A stretch of 64,000 nucleotides of DNA from CAVPCY01 sp963770765. GTDB lineage: Bacteria > Actinomycetota > Coriobacteriia > Anaerosomatales > PHET01. Below are positions 43,244 to 51,329 of the stretch, piece by piece. The notes beneath the pieces are model-generated. The model searched no databases, was not told where the DNA came from, and saw only the letters and a list, made by a program, of their open reading frames with translations. Made by a program: the position numbers and the translations under genes. Location of the stretch: contig CAVYQS010000006.1 of assembly GCA_963770765.1 (NCBI GenBank), forward strand, positions 67,911-131,910, in the 5' to 3' direction. Numbering within the stretch: position 1 is the stretch's first letter; every line of letters begins with the position of its first letter.

Positions 43244-44654
43244 TCAGTCGAAGTCGAACCGGACCTCGGTGAGCGACCCGGTGTCGTCGACCACGACGAT
43301 GCGGTGGTTGCCCGTGTCCGCGACGAGCAGGGTCGATCCGTCGCTCCAGACACCGCCGGGCTCGCGCAGCTGACCACTCTCCCCGGCCTGCCCCGCCCAG
43401 GGCAGGCATGTGCGAGTCAGCGGATCGACCCGCTTGAGGCGGTCGTTATAGGTGTCGGCTACCACGAGCACGTCTCGGTGGACCGTCACGTCTTCGCAAT
43501 GCTGCAGCCGCGCCGCTTCGCCCACGCCCGAGAGGTCGCCGAAGTCGAACAGCCCGGTACCTACCAGCGTCTCGACCGAGGCTCCGCGCAAGATCCGGAC
43601 GGCCTGAGTCTCGCAGTCGACAAAGGCCACACCGCTTTCGCCGAGCAGCGCCAGACCCGTGGGCTGCGCCAGCGCCGCGCGCGAGGCAGGGCCGTCGGCG
43701 ATCGCCTCGGCACCGGTGCCTGCGAGCAGGGAGAGCGTCTCCGCCAGGGGATCGAGCGCCCAGAGCTGGTGCGTCCCGGCCATCGCCACGACGAGCGTGC
43801 CGCCGCTGCGAGCGAGCCCCCACGGCGAGCGCAGTTCCGCGCTCACGGCGCGACCTTCCGAGACGGCCCGCGTCCCCATGCGGCCGGTGCCAGCGACCCG
43901 CACGGCACCGGCCGTCTCAAGGCGCCAGATCGAGTGGCCCGCGCGATCCGCGACGTAGACGGCTCCGCCCAGATCGGCGAGCCCGCGAGGTTCCGAGAAG
44001 CCGCCGTGTTCCGCGACGACGGTGGCTGTCGGGCCGGTCGCGTCCCACGCGCACTCGAGCACCCTCCCGTTGCCGGTGTCGGAGACCCACAGCCGCTCCG
44101 CCCACCACTATCGCTCGTGTAGGGAAGCGCAGGGGCCCTTCGTGGCGCGGGAGCGCGAGCACGACCGGGTCGGGCCCGCGAACGAGCGTACCGCGCTCCT
44201 CGGCCCGCCGCTCGATGCGCGTCAACTCCGCGGCCATGGCGTCGGGGTCGAACTCCCCCGGCGCGATGAGCGCGAGGTAGCCCTCGGGGTCGACCACTAC
44301 GACCGTGGGCCACGCGGTGACAGCGTAGTCGCGCCAGATGCGAAACTGGCGGTCGTTGACGACCGCGTGCTGGACGCCCAGCCGGTCGCACGCATCGGCG
44401 ATGCGCCCGGTCACGCGCTCGGTGGAGTACTTCCCGGCGTGCACTCCGATGCCGGTCAGACTGTCTTGAAAGCGCTGCTCCATCTCCCGGACACGCGGGA
44501 GCACATGCATGCAGTTGATTCAGCCGTACGTCCAGAAGTCGAGCATCACCATGCGCCCGCGCAGGTCGGCGAGGCGCAGCGGCTGCGTGCCGATCCAGTC
44601 GAGGCCTTCGCGGAACTCGGAACCATGAACGGTGCCCGGGGGTATCGGAATCAT
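43244..44654 (-). CDS. Probable selenoprotein: thioredoxin-like domain (UxxC) with NHL/beta-propeller repeats, one frameshift
   Basis: Start ATG 44654. Residues 35-48 read MVMLDFWTYG-U-INCMH, where residue 45 is encoded by UGA. In NHLRC2-type proteins this position is the first Cys of CxxC (WTYGCINCMH), so U45-x2-C48 is a selenocysteine version. A SECIS-like hairpin starts 18 nt after the UGA. The domain continues (VNDRQFRIWRDYAVTAWPTVVVVDPEG, with cis-Pro), then NHL repeats (ERLWVSDTGNGRVLEC, SEPRGLADLGGAVYVADRAGHSIW, VLVVADTYNDRLKRVDP, TLLVADTGNHRIVVVDD). A second break at 44101-44103 is an extra C in CCC; removing it gives IVVAERLWVSD. Corrected length about 469 aa. No sel genes lie in the window. 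Confidence 0.8.
44484..44501 (-). promoter_or_regulatory. Bacterial SECIS-like hairpin
   Basis: On the coding strand CTCCCG, loop CGTGTC, CGGGAG: 6-bp perfect stem and 6-nt apical loop with G at loop position 2. It begins 18 nt after the in-frame UGA, within the 16-37 nt range described for bacterial SECIS elements, which recruit SelB. It lies inside the coding sequence, as bacterial SECIS do. Confidence 0.7.
44520..44522 (-). other. In-frame UGA, predicted selenocysteine codon
   Basis: TGA at the first redox-Cys position of the thioredoxin-like motif, flanked on both sides by in-frame conserved sequence (WTYG before, INCMHVLP after). Reading through gives residue 45. A Cys codon turned into TGA would need a C-to-A change in TGC, unlike the +1 errors seen elsewhere in this window. 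Confidence 0.75.
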
Positions 44655-44692
44655 GCGGCCCGGCCCTTCTCGGCGAACTGACCTGTCTGGGA

Positions 44693-44725
44693 GGAGTGTT
44701 CCCCTGCCACGGAGGGGAACACTCC
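44693..44725. repeat. Inverted repeat in a divergent promoter region
   Basis: Perfect 13-bp stem (44693-44705 and 44713-44725) with a 7-nt loop, between the divergent selenoprotein and redoxin genes. Terminator-like, but a terminator is not expected between divergent genes; it could be a regulatory leader or a large operator. Confidence 0.55.
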
Positions 44726-44772
44726 GTTGTGGCGGATCGGCGTGGCCGAGAGCCTCGGCGAAGGGAGCCATC

Positions 44773-45228
44773 GTGAACTTCCCCGCGTTGCAGGTGCGCG
44801 ACCTCGAGGGCGTGGACTACGTCATCCCGCACGAGCTGCCCGGCGGACCGCATGTGATCATTCTCGCGTTCCACCAGTGGCATCAAGTCCTCGTGGAGCA
44901 GTGGAAGGGCCCGCTCGAGGCGGTCGCACTCGCACATCCCGGCACCGAGGTCTGGGAGGTGCCCAGCATCTCGCGCGGCTACCGGCTGTTCCGCTCGGGA
45001 ATCGACGGCGGCATGCGCGCCGGCATACCCGATCAGAACGTGCGTAGGCATACCCTGACCGCGTACACCGACCTCTCACAACTGGCGGCCGCGCTCGGGC
45101 TCGACACCCTCGAAACCGTACACGTGTTCGTGGTCGACTGCGACGGCGTGGTACGCTGGCATGGCGAGGGAGAGCCAAGCACCGAGGCGATCGAAGCACT
45201 GGAGGCTACGATTCCGCCCTGCGGATAG
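44773..45228 (+). CDS. Redoxin-like protein lacking the peroxidatic/thioredoxin Cys
   Basis: 151 aa from GTG 44773, AAGGGAG 5 nt upstream. AhpC/Prx-like fold (LQVRDLEGVDYVIPHELPGGPHVIILAFHQWHQVLVEQW); at the point where Prx or thioredoxins carry Cys it has FHQWHQ. Only Cys are in VVDCDG and the terminal PPCG. Divergent to the selenoprotein, and ending ETVHVFVVDCDGVVRWHGEGEPSTE like other redoxins. Possibly a structural partner or substrate of the selenoprotein (speculative). Confidence 0.7.
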   Translation: MNFPALQVRDLEGVDYVIPHELPGGPHVIILAFHQWHQVLVEQWKGPLEAVALAHPGTEVWEVPSISRGYRLFRSGIDGGMRAGIPDQNVRRHTLTAYTDLSQLAAALGLDTLETVHVFVVDCDGVVRWHGEGEPSTEAIEALEATIPPCG

Positions 45229-45452
45229 CGCAACGCCGATCCTCTCTCCCCGCTCACTCATGCCGCCGCGCACGCTCATTCGCGGGAGTCGCGGCGTGAT
45301 GCGGCGCCCGATTCGGGGCACAGGCATGTAAGGACCAGTTGTCGTCTGCCCTCGACTCAGGTGTGTTGGACATCCGAGCGAGCGGCCTCTTGGTGACCAG
45401 CGTGGCCGGAACGGCCCGGTCGCCCGCAGCTGCGTCCACTCTAAGGAGCGTC

Positions 45453-46655
45453 ATGACTCCATCCGTACCCACCGTTCCCTCGCGCAACCGTGGCTCGAAA
45501 CTCGAACGCGTCCCGGCCAAGGGCGTCTCGCGACCGTGCAGTGACAGCACGCACCCCGAGGCGGCGCCCGATCGCGGCACCGCGGTCGTCTACTGCGAGG
45601 GCAACTTCGGCGCCGATGATGGCAAGACCGCCAACGGCCTCGTTCGCCATTCCGAGAAGTACGAGATCCTCTCGGTCATCGACAGCGAGAAGGCCGGCCT
45701 CGACTCGGGGACCGCGCTCGACGGCTCGCCCAACGGGATACCGATATGCGCCGACCTCTCCGAGTCGATCGCACTGGCGGGGCACGTCCCGCACTTCTTC
45801 ATCTACGGAATGGCCCCCTCGAGCGGCATGCTCTCGCCGGCCGAGCGCCGCCTGGTGCTCGAAGCCATCGGACGCGGGATGCACATCGTCAACGGCCTGC
45901 ACGAGTTCCTGAACGACGACCCGGAGTTCGCGGCGGCGGCACTCATTCACAAGGTGAAGATCATCGACGTGCGTCGCCCGCGCAAGAAGAAGAACCTGAG
46001 GATGTTCTCGGGACACATCTCGACGGTGACCTGCCCTCGCATCGCTGTACTGGGTACCGACAGCGCCATCGGCAAGCGTACGACCGCGACGATTCTCGTG
46101 CAGGCGCTCAACGACTGCGGCATCAAAGCGGTGCTCGTGGGAACGGGCCAGACGGGTCTGATGCAGGGCGCTCGATACGGGGTCGCACTCGACGCCGTCC
46201 CGTGCCAGTTCTGCTCGGGCGAGATGGAAGCCGCCGTGGTCGAGGCGTTCGAGGGCGAGAACCCCGACGTGATCGTCGTCGAGGGCCAGGGGGCGCTGAG
46301 CCACCCCGCATACCTGTCGTCGACGTTCATCCTGCGTGGCAGCCGGCCCAATGCCGTGATACTGCAGCACGCACCCGCACGCAGGTGGCTCGGAGACTTC
46401 GCGGACGTCCCCACCCCGAGCGCGGCCAGCGAGATCAACCTCATCGAGACCTTCGCCGAGACGACGGTCATCGGGCTCACCATCAACCACGAGCGGATGA
46501 GCGACGCCGAGATCGCCGAGGCGATCAAGCTCTACGAATTCGAGTTGGGCATCCCCGCCACCGATGCGCTCAAGTTCTCGCCGGACCGGTTGATCGACAT
46601 GGTGGTAGGCGCGTTCCCCGAACTGGAGCGGAAGCTGAAGCCGCCGACAGGGTGA
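45453..46655 (+). CDS. DUF1611 family protein (DgcN-like)
   Basis: 400 aa from ATG 45453 with AAGGAG 5 nt upstream. N-terminal Rossmann-like domain (residues about 40-180) followed by a P-loop-type domain: IAVLGTDSAIGKRTTATILVQAL, and DVIVVEGQGALSHPAYLSSTFILRGSRPNAVILQHAPAR. DUF1611 members include DgcN, described as a D-glutamate N-acetyltransferase. Convergent with a dipeptidase, which would fit D-amino acid or dipeptide use (inference). Confidence 0.8.
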   Translation: MTPSVPTVPSRNRGSKLERVPAKGVSRPCSDSTHPEAAPDRGTAVVYCEGNFGADDGKTANGLVRHSEKYEILSVIDSEKAGLDSGTALDGSPNGIPICADLSESIALAGHVPHFFIYGMAPSSGMLSPAERRLVLEAIGRGMHIVNGLHEFLNDDPEFAAAALIHKVKIIDVRRPRKKKNLRMFSGHISTVTCPRIAVLGTDSAIGKRTTATILVQALNDCGIKAVLVGTGQTGLMQGARYGVALDAVPCQFCSGEMEAAVVEAFEGENPDVIVVEGQGALSHPAYLSSTFILRGSRPNAVILQHAPARRWLGDFADVPTPSAASEINLIETFAETTVIGLTINHERMSDAEIAEAIKLYEFELGIPATDALKFSPDRLIDMVVGAFPELERKLKPPTG

Positions 46656-46688
46656 GCTCCGCCTTTCCACGCTGCGCCACGACACGGC

Positions 46689-47636
46689 CTAGGCTGCCGC
46701 CGAACGTCCCGTGAGCGGCAGCTGACTGCGCAGGAAGCCCGATGCGTTCGCGTAGGCGAACTTCTCGGCGAGACGTGAGCCGTAGATCCGGCTGACCTCG
46801 TCGAGCAGTCCGGCAAGAGCCGCCGGGTCGCCCAGCTCGCCCATCGTCGCCACGCCCCAGTCGCTGCCGATCGACACGACATCCTCGCCGGCCAGAGAGG
46901 TGATCCTGTCGACATGACGCAGCGCCTCATCGGTCGACCCTCGGCCGAGGAAGTCGGGATCGAACGCCAGTCCGACGAGTCCGCCGTGTTCGCCGAGCGC
47001 GCGCAGCTGGTCGTCGGTCAGACCCCGCGGGTGGTCGGTGAGCGCCCGGCAGAACGAGTGAGTCACAAGCACCGGGTCTGCGTAGAGGTCGAGAGTGTCG
47101 TAGAAGCCACCATCGTTGAGATGCGCGACGTCGAGGAGAAGCGGGCTCTCGGCGAGCGCACGAACGAGCTCACGTCCAGCCGGTTTGAGCGGTGCGGACG
47201 CATCGTCGTAACAGCTCGACCCGTACTCGGTCTCGTAGTTCCACGTGAGAGCCAGGCTGCGCAGGGAGTGGTCGGCCCACAGCGAATCGAGCGCTTCGGC
47301 TCCGATGCCGGGCAGGTGGAAGCCCTCCGAGTGGGGCAGGACCCCGATCCGCGGGTCGTCGAGGTCGAGGTCGGCGACGGTGCTCACGAGCCGCAACGAG
47401 GAGCTGTGCGCTGCGAGCAGCGCGCTGTGGGCCTGCAACTGGCCGATGAGACTCTCATCGGGCGTGTGCGGGAAGAGCGATGACCACACGGCAGCGGCAT
47501 GGGACGGGCCGGTCAGGTAGCTTGAGCCGTAGTCGGGAAAGCCGCCTTGAAAGCGCGCGACACCGTACAAGATGTCCTGATGCAGGTCGATGAAGCGGGC
47601 CTGGGAACGCGTGTCGTCTGCTGCCGACGTGTGCAC
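46689..47636 (-). CDS. Membrane dipeptidase (peptidase family M19)
   Basis: 315 aa from GTG 47636, GAGAGGGGA about 8 nt upstream; an ATG 63 nt earlier has no ribosome site. Renal-dipeptidase fold: FIDLHQD metal site, LRSLALTWNYETEYG, LLLDVAHLNDGGFYD, LVTHSFCRALTDHPRGLTDDQLRALGEHGGLVGLAFDPDFL, and GEDVVSIGSDWGVATMG. Cleaves dipeptides, often with D-residues, using two zinc ions. No signal peptide, so cytoplasmic. Confidence 0.88.
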   Translation of the reverse strand: MHTSAADDTRSQARFIDLHQDILYGVARFQGGFPDYGSSYLTGPSHAAAVWSSLFPHTPDESLIGQLQAHSALLAAHSSSLRLVSTVADLDLDDPRIGVLPHSEGFHLPGIGAEALDSLWADHSLRSLALTWNYETEYGSSCYDDASAPLKPAGRELVRALAESPLLLDVAHLNDGGFYDTLDLYADPVLVTHSFCRALTDHPRGLTDDQLRALGEHGGLVGLAFDPDFLGRGSTDEALRHVDRITSLAGEDVVSIGSDWGVATMGELGDPAALAGLLDEVSRIYGSRLAEKFAYANASGFLRSQLPLTGRSAAA

Positions 47637-47745
47637 CTCGGTGGTCCCCTCTCGCTGTACGGATCCGGCTCGGCATCTCGCTAGCGAATAGGGTTCCATC
47701 TGCGCGGGACGTTGGCTGACCGTTGACCCGCCGTCGTCCGGCTGC

Positions 47746-48753
47746 TCACCCGCGCTCGCAGGGGATCCGTCCCAGCTCGTCTCGGTGATTCATGATCTCG
47801 ACGCCCGCCTGCGTGCCCGTGCCTTGGAACACCACGGTCGCTCGACCGCCGCGCAGCGCGCGCAAGGTGACCTCGAGGGTGCCTCCCAGCGACTCGGCGT
47901 CCTTGCCCTCCATGGCCCCCAGCACGGGCGACTTGAGTATCAGCGCTTCGCTGCCGGTGACGTGAATCTCGATCTCCTCGCGCCGGTCACCCAAGACAAG
48001 GTGCGCTTCGTTGGAGCCGGTCTCGATACACCTCACGCGAGCGCCGGTGTAGGTCGCGAATCGGTGCAGCTCCCCGCCCAGCAGCAGGCCGGCGATGTTG
48101 CCCACGAACGCCCCGGTCATCCACGGCACCTTCGCCACCGAGAGCATGAGCGACGTCCCGGGCTCGCGGAAGTGGTTCGATTGAGCCCAGATCCACGAGC
48201 TGGGGAAGCTGTGCCCCCAGTCCTTCTCGGTGTAGCCGCGACCGCCGTCGAAGTCGATGCACTCGCCGTCGAGCACGATCGAGCCGGAAACGGTGTGGTC
48301 CATCGACAAGACGCCGTGGTAGGTCTCCATGCCGGGCACGAAGCGGTACCAGCCCATGATGCCGGGCGACAGCGCCCTGACCGGCCACGGGCACGCAGGC
48401 CCGAAGCGCAGCTCGCCGATCGCGCTGCGCTCGCCGTCCACGAGATCCAGCGAGATCCCTTCTCGGCTGAACGTGCTCGGGCCCACGTGGACAGCGTACG
48501 GGTCGCGTCTCGAGTAGTCGAACGCATCGACCGGAAGGGCGAAGTAGTGGGTCGCGCCACCGGAGGGGACCACCTGCACGAAAGCGTGTGATGCGGTCCC
48601 GTCCTCCGAGTACGAGACCCCGGGGATCACCGACAGCGTGCGCGTCGCGGCCGCGTCGACCTGCTTGTAGTACCAGCCTTCGAAGTACCGCCGAGAAGCC
48701 CGGCCACCTTGGTAGCCGGCGGGATTCCAGATGCGGCGCAGCGCGTACGGCAT
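47746..48753 (-). CDS. Tocopherol cyclase-like protein
   Basis: 335 aa from ATG 48753, 5 nt after the stop of the preceding DUF427 gene. Opens IWNPAGYQGGRASRRYFEGWYYKQVDA and contains ISMDHTVSG-type strands and YTEKDWGHSFPSSWIWAQSNHF, the hallmark of the tocopherol_cycl (lipocalin-like) family. In bacteria these are of unknown function; a tocopherol pathway is not implied. Confidence 0.75.
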   Translation of the reverse strand: MPYALRRIWNPAGYQGGRASRRYFEGWYYKQVDAAATRTLSVIPGVSYSEDGTASHAFVQVVPSGGATHYFALPVDAFDYSRRDPYAVHVGPSTFSREGISLDLVDGERSAIGELRFGPACPWPVRALSPGIMGWYRFVPGMETYHGVLSMDHTVSGSIVLDGECIDFDGGRGYTEKDWGHSFPSSWIWAQSNHFREPGTSLMLSVAKVPWMTGAFVGNIAGLLLGGELHRFATYTGARVRCIETGSNEAHLVLGDRREEIEIHVTGSEALILKSPVLGAMEGKDAESLGGTLEVTLRALRGGRATVVFQGTGTQAGVEIMNHRDELGRIPCERG

Positions 48754-48758
48754 CGCGC

Positions 48759-49235
48759 CTACCATCCCATCGTGCCCGGCTCGCCTTTGAACGGACCCTC
48801 TATCTCGCTCGTGATCCACCCGCCGTAGAAGTGACCGGGCTGCGGCGTGACCTGCTCGCCGTCGACCGTCGCTTCATCGAACGCCCATGCGTAGAACGCC
48901 ACGTGGTCGGCGAGCTCCTCGTAACCCGGGCTCGGATGTGGGTAGTACCATGCGACGTTGCTCAGCTTGGTGCCGTCCACGACGAGCGAGTAGTAGTGCG
49001 CCACGCCCTTGAACTCGCAGAACGTGGAGTGGGTGCTCGGCGCCAGGTACTCCATCTCAACGTCGTCGCGGGGCAGGTAGTAGACCGGCGGGTGGCTCGT
49101 CTCACACACCCGGACCGGCCGGTTCGTCTCGGCGATGAGTCGCCCGGACGCGGCGGCCCGGATATGCCGCTCGACCCGATCGATCGCGGGGGGACGCGGG
49201 TAGTCCCATACGGATTCCTTCTCGCGCTCCTTCAT
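48759..49235 (-). CDS. DUF427 domain protein
   Basis: 158 aa. Beta-tent fold of DUF427: SGRLIAETNRPVRVCETSHPPVYYLPRDDVEMEYLAPSTHSTFCEFKGVAHYYSL and SNVAWYYPHPSPGYEELADHVAFYAWAFDEATVDGEQV. Function unknown. Operon with the downstream tocopherol-cyclase-like gene; divergent from the NmrA-type gene. Confidence 0.85.
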   Translation of the reverse strand: MKEREKESVWDYPRPPAIDRVERHIRAAASGRLIAETNRPVRVCETSHPPVYYLPRDDVEMEYLAPSTHSTFCEFKGVAHYYSLVVDGTKLSNVAWYYPHPSPGYEELADHVAFYAWAFDEATVDGEQVTPQPGHFYGGWITSEIEGPFKGEPGTMGW

Positions 49236-49323
49236 GGGGCGGGTTCCTCTCGGGGCGGTCGTGGGCGGAACAGCAACGGGGGAATGCTCACTACGTACAT
49301 CCCCAACGGCTACGGGAGAACCC

Positions 49324-50178
49324 ATGAGCGCGGAAAGAACCATCGTCGTCACCGGTGCCACGGGACAGCAGGGCGGCGCCACAGCTCGGCACCTTCTCGC
49401 GAACGGGTGGCCGGTCCGCGTCCTCGTGCGCGACCCGGACAAGCCCTCAGTCCGCGACTTCGAGGCGGCGGGCGCGGAGGTGGCCGTCGGCGACCTCCTC
49501 GAACCCGCGTCGTTGGCCCGTGCGTTCGAGGGCGCCTACGGCGTCTACTCGGTTCAGACGTGGCGTGGACCCGGAGGTGTCGATGCCGAGAAGACCGGCG
49601 GTTTCAACGTCGCCCAGGCTGCCGCGGACGCCCGCGTGCGCCACCTCGTCTACTCGAGCGTGGGCGGAGCCGATCGGGCGCCCGAACTCGCGCACTTCGC
49701 GAGCAAGTGGGCGATCGAGCAGAGGCTGACCGAGCTGGGCGTACCTGCGACGATCCTGCGCCCGGTGTTCTTCATGGACAACTTCCGCTGGCAAGTGGCC
49801 GGTATCCGCGAGGGCCGGCTCGTCCAGGGTGTGAAGCCCACGACCCGGCTGCAGATGGTCGCCGTCGATGACATCGGCGCGTTCGCCGCCATCGCCTTCG
49901 GCGCACCCGCCGAGTGGATCGGCCGCACGATCGAGCTCGCAGGGGATGACGTCACGATGGTCGAGGCGGCCGAGGTGTTCGCCGAGAGGATCGGACGGCC
50001 CGTCGAGTATGTGGACGATCATGAAGACCGGCCCGGTGGCGGTAGCGAAGCGCGTAAGATGGCAGCGTGGTTCGACGAGCACGGCTACGAGGCCGACATC
50101 GCCGGACTGCGCGAGGTCTACCCGCCGCTCAAGGACCTGCGCTCGTTCGCCGCACAGGCCCCTTGGTTCGACAACTGA
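49324..50178 (+). CDS. NmrA/SDR-family NAD(P)-binding protein
   Basis: 284 aa from ATG 49324. N-terminal Rossmann motif TIVVTGATGQQGGATARHLL, atypical SDR of the NmrA/QOR2 branch (VGDLLEPASLARAFEGAYGVYSVQTW, YSSVGGADRAPELAHFASKWAIEQRL, LRPVFFMDNF). Such proteins act as quinone oxidoreductases or redox-sensing regulators. Next to a small gene 10 nt downstream. Confidence 0.87.
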   Translation: MSAERTIVVTGATGQQGGATARHLLANGWPVRVLVRDPDKPSVRDFEAAGAEVAVGDLLEPASLARAFEGAYGVYSVQTWRGPGGVDAEKTGGFNVAQAAADARVRHLVYSSVGGADRAPELAHFASKWAIEQRLTELGVPATILRPVFFMDNFRWQVAGIREGRLVQGVKPTTRLQMVAVDDIGAFAAIAFGAPAEWIGRTIELAGDDVTMVEAAEVFAERIGRPVEYVDDHEDRPGGGSEARKMAAWFDEHGYEADIAGLREVYPPLKDLRSFAAQAPWFDN

Positions 50179-50188
50179 AAGAGAGCCG

Positions 50189-50518
50189 ATGAAGACCGCC
50201 AAAACGGTGATGGGCAAACGATTCAAGTACGAGGGCACGCTCGACCGGGGGATCCGGGTCCACTTCGGCGACGGAGGCAAGGACTGGCTCATTCCGCCGG
50301 AGATCGTCGACGTCATCAAGTCCGAGATCACCACGCGGAGTCCCGTGCTCATGGGCGCGAGCCGGCGTCCGCTGGTGAAGGACAGCGTGGGCGAGACGCT
50401 CTACCGCGATCACGGCTTCTCACCACAGGCGATGAGCTACGTCCTGCCCTTGCTGATCGAGGCCGGGTTCTGCACGATCTCGGACAAGCGCCCGTACCTG
50501 ATTCGCGCGAAGAGGTGA
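50189..50518 (+). CDS. Small conserved-looking protein of unknown function
   Basis: 109 aa from ATG 50189, GAGAG upstream, 10 nt after the NmrA gene, so likely co-transcribed. KTAKTVMGKRFKYEGTLDRGIRVHFGDGGKDWLIPPEIVDVIKSEITTRSPVLMGASRRP suggests a compact beta-rich then helical fold, C-terminal LPLLIEAGFCTISDKRPYLIRAKR. Reminiscent of a small winged-helix, but no assignment. Confidence 0.55.
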   Translation: MKTAKTVMGKRFKYEGTLDRGIRVHFGDGGKDWLIPPEIVDVIKSEITTRSPVLMGASRRPLVKDSVGETLYRDHGFSPQAMSYVLPLLIEAGFCTISDKRPYLIRAKR

Positions 50519-50635
50519 ACGGGGCACGCACTCGCAATCGCGAGGCGGTCGGGTGTATCCTAGTGCTTGGGGGCTGAGGCTTCGGCTGCTCGCAACGCGG
50601 TCTCAGCGGCACTGGTTCCGTCACCTGGGGGAGAC

Positions 50636-51295
50636 ATGGAACTCAACCTGAGGTCGGCGCCGCGTCACTCACGCGCCGCCCGCACCGTGATCGCCGTGGC
50701 GTTCGCGCTCGCGGTCCTGCTGGTCCTGCCCGCCCTGGCCTCAGCAGCTCCGATCACCATCGACGTCACGAACGACGCCAACCAGTCGCCCGTGTTCGCG
50801 ACGTTCACCGACCCGTCGCTGGCGAGTCCCGCGGTCTGGAACGAGTTCGAGTGGGTGAACCGAGGCTACCCCTTGCTGGGTGGGCACACCTCGAACAAGT
50901 CCCTTCCAGCGGTCCACGTATTCGCGCCCGTACCCAACGGGCGCTACCAGGTGTTCGCGAACCTGTACGGGCAGCCGAGCAACGTGTTTCGCTACTACTA
51001 CTCGTACGATTCCGGCGACCCGTCGGCGTTGAGCGTTGATGTGGGCCCTCAACCAGACTGCGCCGAGATCGCATTGGAGACGGTAGACGTCGTCGATGGG
51101 CAGTTCGATATCTACTTCCAGAAGGCGGACGCGACCGCGGGTCCCGAGAACTACTTCGGCTGGGCGTGGGTGCGGCTGGTACCGATCGACCCGCCCGTGG
51201 TCTCGACGCCCGCCTCATCGGCATGGAGCCTGTGGCTGCTCGCAGGAGCCGCGGCGATCATCGCGATCCGGGCAGTGCGCAGAACCGCATCCTAG
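50636..51295 (+). CDS. Secreted beta-rich protein with C-terminal membrane tail
   Basis: 219 aa from ATG 50636 with GGGGGAG upstream. Signal peptide AARTVIAVAFALAVLLVLPALASAAP, a beta-rich body rich in Tyr/Phe (RYQVFANLYGQPSNVFRYYYSYDSGDP), and a C-terminal helix WSLWLLAGAAAIIAIRAVRRTAS with basic end. Signal, hydrophobic and positive-tail order resembles a sorting signal. Function unknown; convergent with the big protease gene. Confidence 0.6.
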   Translation: MELNLRSAPRHSRAARTVIAVAFALAVLLVLPALASAAPITIDVTNDANQSPVFATFTDPSLASPAVWNEFEWVNRGYPLLGGHTSNKSLPAVHVFAPVPNGRYQVFANLYGQPSNVFRYYYSYDSGDPSALSVDVGPQPDCAEIALETVDVVDGQFDIYFQKADATAGPENYFGWAWVRLVPIDPPVVSTPASSAWSLWLLAGAAAIIAIRAVRRTAS

Positions 51296-51329
51296 GTCCG
51301 CTGCAACACCGGCCCACGCACTCGGTCGG

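Noticed and set aside
44520..44522. Simple nonsense mutation or pseudogene explanation for the UGA
   Set aside because: Position at the redox Cys, intact downstream motif and a SECIS-like hairpin all favour selenocysteine. Not fully excluded without sel genes in view.
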